Source of the DNA: Glebionis coronaria | Lineage: Eukaryota; Streptophyta; Magnoliopsida; Asterales; Asteraceae | Length of the DNA stretch: 64,000 bases | Direction: 5' to 3' | NCBI GenBank assembly: GCA_025667525.1 | Contig: CM046877.1 | Span: 27,122,737-27,186,736 of the forward strand | Shown: piece by piece, positions 49,873 to 59,524 of the stretch | Position numbering within the stretch: the first letter of the stretch is position 1 | Layout of the letters: every line of letters starts with the position of its first letter | Program-made: the position numbers and the translations under genes | Notes under the pieces: generated by a model | Seen by the model: the letters and a program-made list of their open reading frames with translations, nothing else | Database searches by the model: none | Told to the model about the DNA's origin: nothing

Positions 49873-50439
49873 TTTGTATTCAGGGCGGGGGCCGGGGAGG
49901 TTTTCGATGTTCACGAGAACCCGATGACAGTTTGTCACCAAATGTAAACTTTTGCTAAAATTCATAATTTATATAAAATGAACCAGATGTCAAATATGTG
50001 TGTTACGGAAATACTTATTTTATTTTATTACTACGGCTAATATGTCAAGAAAAATTATAATCAAAATCTAATATTATTAATAACCCAGTAAAATTAAATG
50101 AAAAAAATTAATTAAATAAAAATATTTTAGTTAAAAAAATAATAAGTAAAAAAACTAGATGATAAATTGATACCCCTATAACTAATCAAATTACCTTAAA
50201 AAAACTAATAAAAAATACCACCAAGGTACAAATCATAATTGCTTGCACCCTAGTATGAATGTGATTGTCATTATGTCATTTATGTGAATTGTGATTGAAA
50301 GTTTGAGACATTAAGATTTGATATAGTTTAGGTTGTTTTATTAGTGAAAGGAATCATAAGAGCACTCAAGGAGACAAGAGCATCAATTTTTCCTTCAATT
50401 TTAATGAATGTAATTGTGTTTTGCGAATTACATGATATT

Positions 50440-51460
50440 TAGATGGTCAATATGAGTGAATGTCATTCAAAAAGCCGAAGGAATAAAATTATCAATCAAC
50501 ATCATTTTGAAGTTGATATTTTTAATTAGAGGTGGCAAATCTTACCCATTTTGATACATATAGGCACTTTTTGCCCATTTTCAAAAAAGGATGGGGCACT
50601 TTTTGCCCATTCTTTATAATGAATGGGCTAAACGGGCGTATATGTAAGAAACTAAATGGGCTTAACGAGCTCACTTGTAAAATACAAATTAGTATACTCG
50701 ACGAATATTTTTAATTAAATTTTTTATCCCGACTTTCAAACAAGTATTTTTATTTTTTATTTGTAGGTTTTTATATGTTTTTTTCCTTTTTTAGCTTGCG
50801 CCCGTTTAGCCCGCCCGTTTCTCCCGTGCCCGTTTAGCCCGCGCCCGTTTAGCCAGCCGCCCGTTTAGCCCGTTGCCCGTTTAGCCCGCCGTCCGTGCCC
50901 GCCCGCCCGCCCATTTTGCCACCTCTATTTTCAATACAGTATTGGATATGCAAATTCAAATGTTTGGTGATCGTTTTAGTGAGGTAAGTACCGAAATGCT
51001 AGAAAATATGGCACCGCTGAGTCCACATAATTTATTTTCTAACTTCAATGTATCAAAGTTGGTCAAACTTAGTGAGATATATCCCCGTGATACTTATATG
51101 GAGAGGTTAAGGCTCCCTACTGATCTTGTTGTTTACTATCATATTATGAGTAACGATAAAGAATTTACTGAGTTGTCTAGTATTTCTGAACTTTCTAGGT
51201 TGATGCAAAGAAGAATAAACACAACTCTCATCCTTTGGTCTATCGTTTGTTGAAGTTGGCTTTGATTTTGCCAGTTGCAACCGCCATTGTTCAAAGACGC
51301 TTTTCTAAAATGAAGCTTTGAAGACAGATTTACGTAATAGGATAGATGAAGAATATTTTGATGGTGCGCTAATTTGTGCCGTATAGAAAGAAGAACTTAT
51401 GAAAGTTACTAGTGAGCTTGTATGTAAACGATTTTTCAGTATGAAAGATCGTAGATGAAC
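50440..51460 (+). pseudogene. hAT transposase C-terminal remnant, split by a MITE
   Basis: Before the MITE one frame reads SKSRRNKIINQHHFEVDIF. After it the protein resumes TVLDMQIQMFGDRFSEV and continues to LSELSRLM-like sequence, then, after a frameshift near 51235, YRLLKLALILPVATAIVQRRFSKM. The last part is the hAT dimerisation region, normally ending the transposase. Stops follow at 51319 and 51386. It resembles zinc finger MYM-type 1-like transposases. The N-terminal zinc finger and most of the catalytic core are gone. Confidence 0.8.
50527..50927. mobile_element. hAT-type MITE inserted in the transposase remnant
   Basis: Ends are tagaggtggcaaa and ttttgccacctcta, nearly perfect inverted repeats. 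Flanks are tttttaat (50519-50526) and ttttcaat (50928-50935), seven of eight equal. The right half holds a tandem array of cccgtttagcc units (about 50800-50905), and the left half has the complementary gggctaaacggg word. Confidence 0.85.
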
Positions 51461-51600
51461 GAATTAGGAGATATTTTCTTAATTTATTTACTACTCTCAA
51501 TGGAGTCATATATTTTAGTTCATTTTTATTTCTTTTGTAATTTTGAAAAAAAATTATGCATTTGATGGCTTAATGTTCTGGGTCCGTCCCTGTTTGTATT

Positions 51601-51904
51601 ACACATAAATTATTTAAACTTTCTAATTCTAAAAAACTTGAAAATGTAACTTACATCTAATAATACATTGTGTACAACAAAACAAACATAAACTTTTTTA
51701 TAATTATAACTAATATTAAAACTAATTAACACATAATAATATGTATTACACATAACATAATACTCATATCACAACTAATTGATACATAATGTTAATACAC
51801 ACTTTAAGATTAAAAAATTAATACTGATTAATAGATAATTTACATACCGAGTTACTTAAAAATACAATTATATAACAACTAAAAACATATATCTACAAAA
51901 ATCA
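51601..51904. other. AT-rich region
   Basis: No gene. Before the hAT insertion it was continuous with DNA left of 49873. Confidence 0.4.
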
Positions 51905-52096
51905 TTAGAAAAGAGATTCAACCAAGAACAGTGGCCATCGATTTAGCTAGCAACTAAAAGCTACCCGGAAACAAACCAACTGAAGCATATAGAATTAGTG
52001 AACCGGGTCTAATTGAGATCACTTTATTTTTGTTATTTTCCGGTTAATCATATAGTATCCGTCGTCACATCGCAGGGACTTTTCTAGTCGAAGATG
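51905..52096 (+). mobile_element. Candidate Helitron 3' end 2
   Basis: Related to 47156-47393 and also ends in CTAGT, at about 52092-52096. The hairpin before the end is degenerate here. Confidence 0.3.
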
Positions 52097-52282
52097 AAAG
52101 AAGCAAAATGCATAGGCCTTTTATCAAGGGTATGTGTGACAAAACTAGTTTTACATTTTAAACAGTATGTTGTAAGCTGTAAACTGCAAAGATATTGACA
52201 TGAACTACAATGAAAATGTTGTAAGTTACTTGTTGATTGTATATTAAAAATGTGTAACAAAAAACATATTTAAATAAATTAT

Positions 52283-53038
52283 AGAGTAAAGTGTAAAAAT
52301 CATGCATGTGGTTTGTGAAAAGTCTGAATTACATTCCTCGTTAATACTTCGCACAGTATACATCCTTTTGGTTGTAAAATGATGCACCATACACGGATGA
52401 TGCAAATAGGTTTTAGTTAAAGTTAAAATTGTTTGTTATCTTAAAGGTATTTTAATCATTTTACACCACAGGAATGATTTTTGCACTTGACTTTCCAAAA
52501 AAAAATCCTGAAAAAAAAATTCATAATATTTTCGGAAAGGGTTTTCTCCCAATAAATTTTCGAAATAAAAAATTTCAAAATTTACTTTTTTTGAAAAAAA
52601 ATTCCAAAAAAAATTAAAACCTTTTAAAAGTTAAAAAACAAATATAAAACATATTATGTTATTTATAAAATAAAAAAGTAAGTTTTTGTTTGGAAAAAAA
52701 TATTTTAAAATTTAAAAAAAAATAAAAGTTTTTCTAGAAAAAGTAAATTTTAAAACAAAAATTCTTAATTTTTTTTAAAATAAACATTTTTTGAAAATTT
52801 ATTAAAAAAAGCTTTTTTTTTTGAAAAAAAAAACATTCATGGGCTTTAAAGGACTAAAACATCTTTATGGTGTCAAACAGTTTTTTAAACCCTTAACTGA
52901 TAATTATTTGCATCATCCGTCCTCAGATGTATGATGCACCATTTTATAACCATAAGAATGTATGTTGCGTGACGTATTAACGAGGGATGTAATTTAAACT
53001 TTTGACAAACCACAGAAATAATTTTTGCACTTTATTCT
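52283..53038. mobile_element. Fold-back MITE of about 756 bp
   Basis: Arms of about 170 bp pair with each other: left agagtaaagtgtaaaaat... and right (rev-comp) agaataaagtgcaaaaat.... Inside the arms, gatgatgcaaata and ttacattcctcgttaata have their counterparts. The flanking aaattat is present at 52276-52282 and 53039-53045, but in AT-rich DNA its exact length is uncertain. The centre is made of A and T runs. No ORF. Confidence 0.75.
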
Positions 53039-53045
53039 AAATTAT

Positions 53046-53830
53046 AATATGATTAAAAGATATATCAGTAACTTATAATTTTAACAGCTTTTAACAATTT
53101 GAAAATATTCATGAATTAACTTTTTATTTAAAAGTTATTTATTTAAATTAAAAGCTTAAAATTAATGTGTCCAAACAAAACTACTCATTTTATAAGAAAT
53201 TAATTTTTTTTTAAGTGATAAAGCTTAAAAAAAACTTCCATCGAACAAACTTTCAGATGATATTTTTTATTACTTTTAATTGTTTTTTAATTATTATATG
53301 AACTCTTTTTGTAGTGAAACGACCATTTATTTTTCAGTTTAAGTCTGGGTTGTGATCCGAAACAAAGCTACTTATTTTGTAGAAGTACCGGATAATGCGG
53401 CAACGATTATTTGGTGACGATTTTTAAGGCGATAAATGTTACATTCTTACTCATAAAATTTGTATTCAACAACATTAAATTTGTATTAAAAAATTAAATT
53501 AAAATAAAATAAACTCTCAAAAATTAAGAAATTTTTTTATCTATTTTATATAATAAACCAAAATTAATTTACAAGTATTTTAATGCATGAAAAATTAAAT
53601 TAGTTTCCTAATATGGCTACAATATACAAGATTTTTGATGCACAAACCATTAAATCAGTTTCCTAATTTACCATATACAAAGGAGCGTCTGTTTGGGACT
53701 CATTCAAATTTTTTTAAAAATTCAAACTTTCAAAACGCTAGTTTATTTTTAAAACGCGTTATGTGTTTCAAGCCTGACGCTCCTCTCCTAAAATAGGCTA
53801 ACCATAAAAGCTATATAAAGTCCTCCCACA
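53046..53830. other. AT-rich spacer
   Basis: No gene. A near repeat (aatcagtttcctaat / aattagtttcctaat) occurs near 53600 and 53655. Confidence 0.4.
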
Positions 53831-54330
53831 CCATATCTGCAAAAAAAAATCACAATATTCGGCATCCACGTTTGTGCAATCTCTTGGATCCCTAAAACTT
53901 TATTCTTATTCTCTTTCTTTTGTAATGCTGCCAAGAATTGAATGGATTTAGGTTCATTCATGTAAAAGCATTGATCTAATTGCATATGTAACACAAAAAA
54001 ATAATGTTGCAGATATGGTCGTCCATATTGTTGTGCAATTTGTTAGATCCCAAAAAACTATATTCTTAATCTCCTTCTTTTTAATGCTGCCAAGAATTGA
54101 ATGGATTTAGGTCCATTCATGCAACAGCATTGATCTAATTGTTTGCACATATAATATGGATTGCTGATCATTACAATGCTGCCAAGAATTAAATGGATTT
54201 AGGTCCATTCATGCAACAACATTGATCTAATTGTTTGCACATATAATATGGATTGCTGATCATTACAATGCTGCCAAGAATTGAATGAATTTAGGTCCAT
54301 TCATGCAACAGCATTGATCTAATTTCAATC
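53831..54330. repeat. Minisatellite with aatgctgccaagaatt units
   Basis: The core of about 60 bp starts at 53924, 54083, 54175 and 54267. The last three are spaced exactly 92 bp; the first interval is 159 bp and includes a second shared part (gcaatctcttggatccc / gcaatttgttagatccc). Confidence 0.85.
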
Positions 54331-55272
54331 TGTTATAATGGAGATTAAGACTGTTTAATCCCTTGGCTGATAAATCTTCATTCAATGTTTTTGTTAAATG
54401 CAGGATATAGGTGGATTTGATGATCAATGGCTTTTTGGTTGTTGCATATTATGATTCTGTTAATTCTGTTAATTACAGGAAAATAGGCTGATTCATAATC
54501 AACATTACTGTTGGTGAAATCAAACATGATACAGTTGGAATGGATGGATCAATGCTGTTGTGTATCATCAGACTTTGCAATGTAAATTTATTCAATTTTA
54601 TATGCATACTGTAATTATGATTGTTGTATTAAACTTATTCACAGCATTATCCATATTGATGTATAAATTTATCCAATTTTAAGTTTATAAATATTGCATG
54701 GATACTTCTCTTATTATCGTCCTCATCATAAGGATTGTGTGGTTACAACTGTCATTGTTACAATAACATTGCACTTTATAAACGCTATTTATAAAATTGC
54801 GTTTTTTAATAGTGTTTTCTGAACGCTATTCACTGTAATTTCAAAATTTGTGTTTTAAAATGGTTATTGAATACCAATATTGATCCATTTAGAATATTCC
54901 TTGTACATCCATTAAACAGTGATTTTCCTGAATGCGAACTATTAAGACTTTATCAAATATTATATATCCATTGGACATTATAATACTTTTGTAAATTCAA
55001 TTATACTGGTAAGATTTTAATATAGTGTGATGCAGTTTTACAATGTTTAAACAAAATATAATTATGACTGAATTTGAAATAACTGATGGTTGCAATTTTT
55101 AAGCAGTAAATACAAAGATAATAAATTTAGTTGAATTAACTATGTTTACACATTTTAATGCATTTAACATTAAACTAAGATTTTTCTTAGAAGTTTACAA
55201 AATAATTATTACATGCATGCATATAACTTCCTGTAACCATCTACTATGCATGTTCATATTCTTTGATCAGAT
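54331..55272. other. Upstream region of the acidic coiled-coil gene
   Basis: AT-rich and non-coding. No long ORF. An IR-like phrase around 54775-54850 (aacgctattta / gaacgctattc) was noted without a clear element. Confidence 0.4.
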
Positions 55273-55280
55273 TATATAAA
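55273..55280 (+). promoter_or_regulatory. TATA box of the acidic coiled-coil gene
   Basis: tatataaa lies 85-92 bp upstream of the ATG at 55365, a normal plant spacing for a start site near 55305. Confidence 0.6.
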
Positions 55281-55364
55281 CACCTCATTGGGTGCAATGG
55301 ATATCTCGAAATCATTGTTCAAACAATCCATACACTCTTCAATTATTTTTAAAAACTTTCAAAA

Positions 55365-56000
55365 ATGTCTGGATCTTACAAGAGAAACTCATCTTCTGCG
55401 AATCAAGAAGAAATCCAAGCCAATAACAACAAGTAAGTTTATTTAATAAGCGTAATTTGTTTTTCATATATTAAGAATATCTTATATTTTGTGTTTTGTG
55501 CTTTCAGGAAATCGTGTTTGGATTCTACGCAACAAGACATATTAAGATCAGTAACCCAAATTCTGGATCAAGTTCCCTGCAATGATACAACCATCCTAAA
55601 CCATGATGATCCCTATGATGAGCATGAGTACTATGTCCAGGAAGCTGAGTTGCAACAGAAATGGAGGTTGGAAGACGAAGAAAAAGCGCGTCTCGAACAG
55701 CGAAGGTTGGAAGAGGAAAAAAGCGGTTATTGAACAGCAGAAAGAAAGATATGAGGAACAAATTTTTGCGCAACTTGAAAAGGAGGAAAGGGAGGAACCT
55801 GTTGTGGTTAGAAGGGAACTAGATGAGGAGGAGGAGGGTGAGGATGACTTTTACTATCATTACAACCCATATGAATCAGAAGAAGAAATCGACATAGAAG
55901 AAGATGATTTTGTGGAGTCTCACGATTATGATGAATTGCATCATTCATTTGACCCTGAAAGATCTCCTAAGTTCAATTTCTATATTTATGTTTTAAAATA
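55365..56000 (+). pseudogene. Acidic coiled-coil protein gene with a one-base frameshift
   Basis: Exon 1 is 55365-55432 (MSGSYKRNSSSANQEEIQ...). Exon 2 starts at 55508 after a clean GT-AG intron. The frame is open to a TGA at 55731. The same strand continues in another frame to 56001 with strongly protein-like sequence (EQQKERYEEQIFAQLEKEER, then acidic DEEEEGEDDFYYHY). The switch occurs at a run of six A near 55717-55722; five A would keep one frame and give about 200 residues. The middle is a likely coiled coil (EAELQQKWRLEDEEKARLEQ) and the tail is highly acidic. I do not recognise the family. It could be a recent pseudogene or an error in the homopolymer count. Confidence 0.6.
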
Positions 56001-56440
56001 ATGTAATGAACATCTTCTGTAATTGTTCAATTAATTTTAAGGAATATTCAGTGCAACTATGTTTATTTATGTTAATTCAATTCAATATAATTTAAATCCT
56101 ACTTTTTAATAGTGATTAATTTGCAAACAGTTTAATCATTAGCAATGGAAAGCCCAATATTAGTCATTAGGACTTAAGCAGATTAGTAATTTCTAGATTT
56201 ATCTTTATTTTTTATTTTCGTTCTTCATATTTTGCTTTACAAATCATGTAATGGACATCTTGAATTGTTCAAATTATTTTAATGAATATTCAATGCAACT
56301 GTGTATGTTTATGTTAATTCAATTACTTTTTAATAATGTTTATGATGCAAACAGTTTAAACTTTAGCAAGGGAAAGCCCAATATTAGTCATTAGGACTTA
56401 AGCCCAATATTAGTCATTAGGACTTAAGTATTTTTTGTAA
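56001..56440. repeat. Imperfect duplication downstream of the acidic gene
   Basis: About 56002-56175 and 56245-56430 share long phrases (gaacatcttctgtaattgttcaa / ggacatcttgaattgttcaa, and gcaaacagttta). The end phrase cccaatattagtcattaggacttaag appears three times (56152, 56378, 56403). Confidence 0.75.
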
Positions 56441-56815
56441 AATCAGTGCACCTGTCTTTAATCTACAATAAGTCACATACCAAATTTCTGATTTAGTAAA
56501 AAATGTGATCATGTTATGATATTAATGTTGTTTATATAAATGCTATTATTTTAAGTTTAAAAATCTTTGTCAAATGATGTTTCTATAATCTCGGGATGAT
56601 TATAGAAAATATTTTAACTTTGAAAACACACTTATCTTTCAAAAGTTATTTTTGTACAATGTTGAATTGAATTATAAACACATTTAATGGTTTGTTGTAT
56701 CAAAACACGTTGTTTCTCTAATTATGAGAAGGTTGTTATGATTTGGTAAAATAATAAGTTTTCAAAATCAGGCTAAAAAATATTAGGATTACACCAAATC
56801 ATACCAATTTCATCC
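56441..56815. other. Spacer upstream of the RPA1-like pseudogene
   Basis: Nothing coding recognised. Confidence 0.4.
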
Positions 56816-56824
56816 TTATATAAG
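56816..56824 (+). promoter_or_regulatory. TATA box of the RPA1-like pseudogene
   Basis: ttatataag lies about 80 bp upstream of the ATG at 56901. Confidence 0.5.
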
Positions 56825-56900
56825 TCAACCTAGACTCTTCAACATATGCACATCATACCTTACTTATCTTAAAATTTAGTGCAATAAACTTCTGTTAACA

Positions 56901-59376
56901 ATGGCTACCTACGTGCCTGGCTACATCAATGATCTTTCTGATGTTAAGGATAACGTGTTGTTTAGGGTCCGTGTGCTTAGTACGTGGATGCAGTAGGTTT
57001 ATGGAATAACTAACATAAAAAAATATGGAGGTTTTGATTATGGATGAGAATGTAAGCCAATACCATTACAATGTGTAGTTATACGTTAGTTTTTTAATTA
57101 ATATATCCATAACTAATGTAGTTTATGTAACTTTTTACTTTGCAGAACTCAAGGATGCAAGCCACTGTTCGTATGGGATTAGTAAACGTCAAGGATAAGC
57201 TGGTGGAAGGAAAGTGTGTTGTTATAAAATGATACACTTTGGGAGAAATCCAACTAAGGTTAAGAATGGTTGACAGGGTTTGCGGTTGAGTTTTTTGTCT
57301 AACACAGAAGTGGAGACATGTACTGACTACACTAGATCTCTCCATGGATTTGCATTTAAGGATTTTCAATCCATTACTACTCTAACTCAAGAAGAGCATG
57401 GACAGTTTGGTATGTAATATCACACTTCAAAACAATTTTTTAGTGTTGTCTATTCAATTCGTTAAGTCATTTGTTAATTATGTTTTTACAAACTGTTTAC
57501 AAGATATCATAGGCCATATACGTTCCTGTGAGGATTTAAATGCATATGATAAAAATGGTAAACAAGGGAAGAAGAAAATATCCATGTTAGTCGATGCAGA
57601 GTAAGTAACAATAACATATTTAGGCTGAATAAAACTAGATGTTATTAGAGGTTTAATTTTTTGCACTTCTTCTATGATTCAGAGTTAATGAACTACGTGC
57701 TACCATGGTGGGAGAATATGCTCAACAATTGAGTGACTTTTTGAACAAATGCTCTAGCCATGCTAAGATTGTGATGGTCGTTCAATTGGCCATGATGAAA
57801 ACATGGGATGGTAAGTAACATAAAAGTTAACATTTAGTATTAAATAATACGTTGTATGGTTGTTTTTAATTAAAAAACTATACTTATTATGATTTTGTAC
57901 TAAAATTACTGGACATATGTGCGTTCAGAATGGATACCATGCAACTAAGTTGTTCCTGTTCGACTGTTCTGAACCAATTACTGATAAGAACTTTGTTGAC
58001 GTGAAAGAATATTGTGGAAGGTATTTTACAAGTTTTTTAAAACTATTTGTTTTGTATTTATATGCGTACGTGTTGCAGTTTCATGTATTCATATATTTTG
58101 TGATCCTGTTACAGGCTGTTTTCTAATGACAACAAAGAGGAATCTGAAAATACGGTTACCCATATCTCCACTGCTTCAAAGAATTCCACAAAGGACGTTT
58201 TCGTCACTGGATTCCCTCCTAGAAATATCACTTAGCTTTTGGATGTCGAACATGTAATAAATTATAAAGTTATTTAAAAAATATGTTCATCATAAATAAG
58301 TGCAACAGGTTATAACCATGTCTTCATTTTTTTCTTAGGATGTTTCAAGCATCATAATTGGAACTATAATAGTCATTCACGAAGAGGAAGGCTGGTGGTA
58401 TCTCGGATGCAAAGCATGTAAGAAGAATTTTGTCAAGTCGTCGGATATTATTGATCTAGATACGGATGTAAAACCTACAATGTCATTGGATGGAAAAGAC
58501 GAATGGCGTTGTCAAAAGTGCAATATCGTTCTGGTGATTAAAACATTGTAAGTAATACATAAATAAATAGATAAAAGAATTTTTGTCAATTATTTATTTT
58601 GAATATTGTTTTGTTGTGTAGTTTCAAGCTTCAAATCAGAGTCCAAGACGAGAGTGGCACAATGTCATTGACGTTGTGGAACGATGAGGTACAATCGTTG
58701 GTTGGAGTATCAGCCTTCTTTTGTGTGAAAAATTTGGCAAGGTATTTATTAATTTATGTAATACAACTTTCCACATGGTTTAATGGTAACCATAAAATAA
58801 TTCTACATTTCTGTGTAATATAGCTGGATGTTTTCCCCCCGGTCATTACTGGGTTGGTGGGAAAGAAATTTTCCTTCAAGGTTAGCAGAGACGAATTCAA
58901 TGCTAAGAAGATGCTCCCTGTCTTTACTGTTTTACGACTTACCGGAGATGTGGACATTATAGAAAGTCTTCGTCCAACTGCAACACCTATAAAGGTAAAT
59001 AGTTTTTTTAAAAACATTGCCCATATGTATTAATTTTGATAGTCAATGTAATTGTTAAATTGTGTTGTATGTAAACAGGAGTCTGAAGCCACAAGTTCTG
59101 CCGTAATTGTGGCCATTCCTTTGGTAATGAAAACATCTAAATTATTGGTCACTTATATTCTTTGTCATATAAAATTTTGTAATTTAATATTTTATTTATT
59201 CATATGTCATAGGATCTTGAGTCTCAAACACAGATGAGAATCACACTTCATTCTCTTCTAAAAACGTCGGTGCTCCAAGTCCTGGTGACAAACGTGCTGG
59301 TGAAGACGACTTGGGAAGTGCAAATTCAAATGGAAAAAAGAAGGTTCTTGAAATTAAGATGGAAAAGAATCCTTGA
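56901..59376 (+). pseudogene. RPA1-like single-strand DNA-binding protein (replication factor A large subunit type), pseudogene
   Basis: Exons by splice sites: 56901-57051, 57146-57409, 57504-57600, 57683-57810, about 57915-58020, 58115-58253, 58339-58547, 58622-58741, 58824-58994, 59079-59123, 59213-59376. The first OB-fold starts MATYVPGYINDLSDVKDNVL; the middle one has DIIGHIRSCEDLNAY and NGYHATKLFLFD; the C-terminal domain has WWYLGCKACKKNF and WRCQKCN (a four-cysteine zinc ribbon), then RVQDESGTMSLTLWNDEV. Damage: stops at 56994, 57231 and 58232, a frameshift in exon 1, no good acceptor for exon 5, and a 2-bp CA insertion near 59229 before a tail that reads GKKKVLEIKMEKNP. RPA large subunits bind single-stranded DNA; plant Helitrons often carry such genes. 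Confidence 0.8.
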
Positions 59377-59524
59377 AGTTCTCTATGATTTGCAACCTTT
59401 AACAAGGAATGGCTATTATGAATAATGTCATACTATATAAAAATGATATTTTGACACTTTTCGAGTGTTTTTGTAGTATGAATATGATTGTTTTCTTTTT
59501 GATTGGGGAGTCCCAATCTTAATT
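59377..59524. other. Short spacer before the long LTR
   Basis: 3' flank of the RPA1-like pseudogene. Nothing else seen. Confidence 0.4.

Larger units (their letters stand above)
49881..51592 (+). mobile_element. Shortened hAT element with transposase remnant
   Basis: The left end cagggcggggg and the right end ggtccgtccctg are the imperfect inverted ends typical of zinc-finger-MYM-type hAT elements. The 8-bp duplication tttgtatt is perfect at 49873-49880 and 51593-51600. The internal DNA keeps only the C-terminal part of a transposase, itself split by a MITE, so most of the element has been deleted. Confidence 0.85.

Noticed and set aside
53831..54330. CRISPR-like array
   Set aside because: Long tandem units without unique spacers in a plant genome: a minisatellite.
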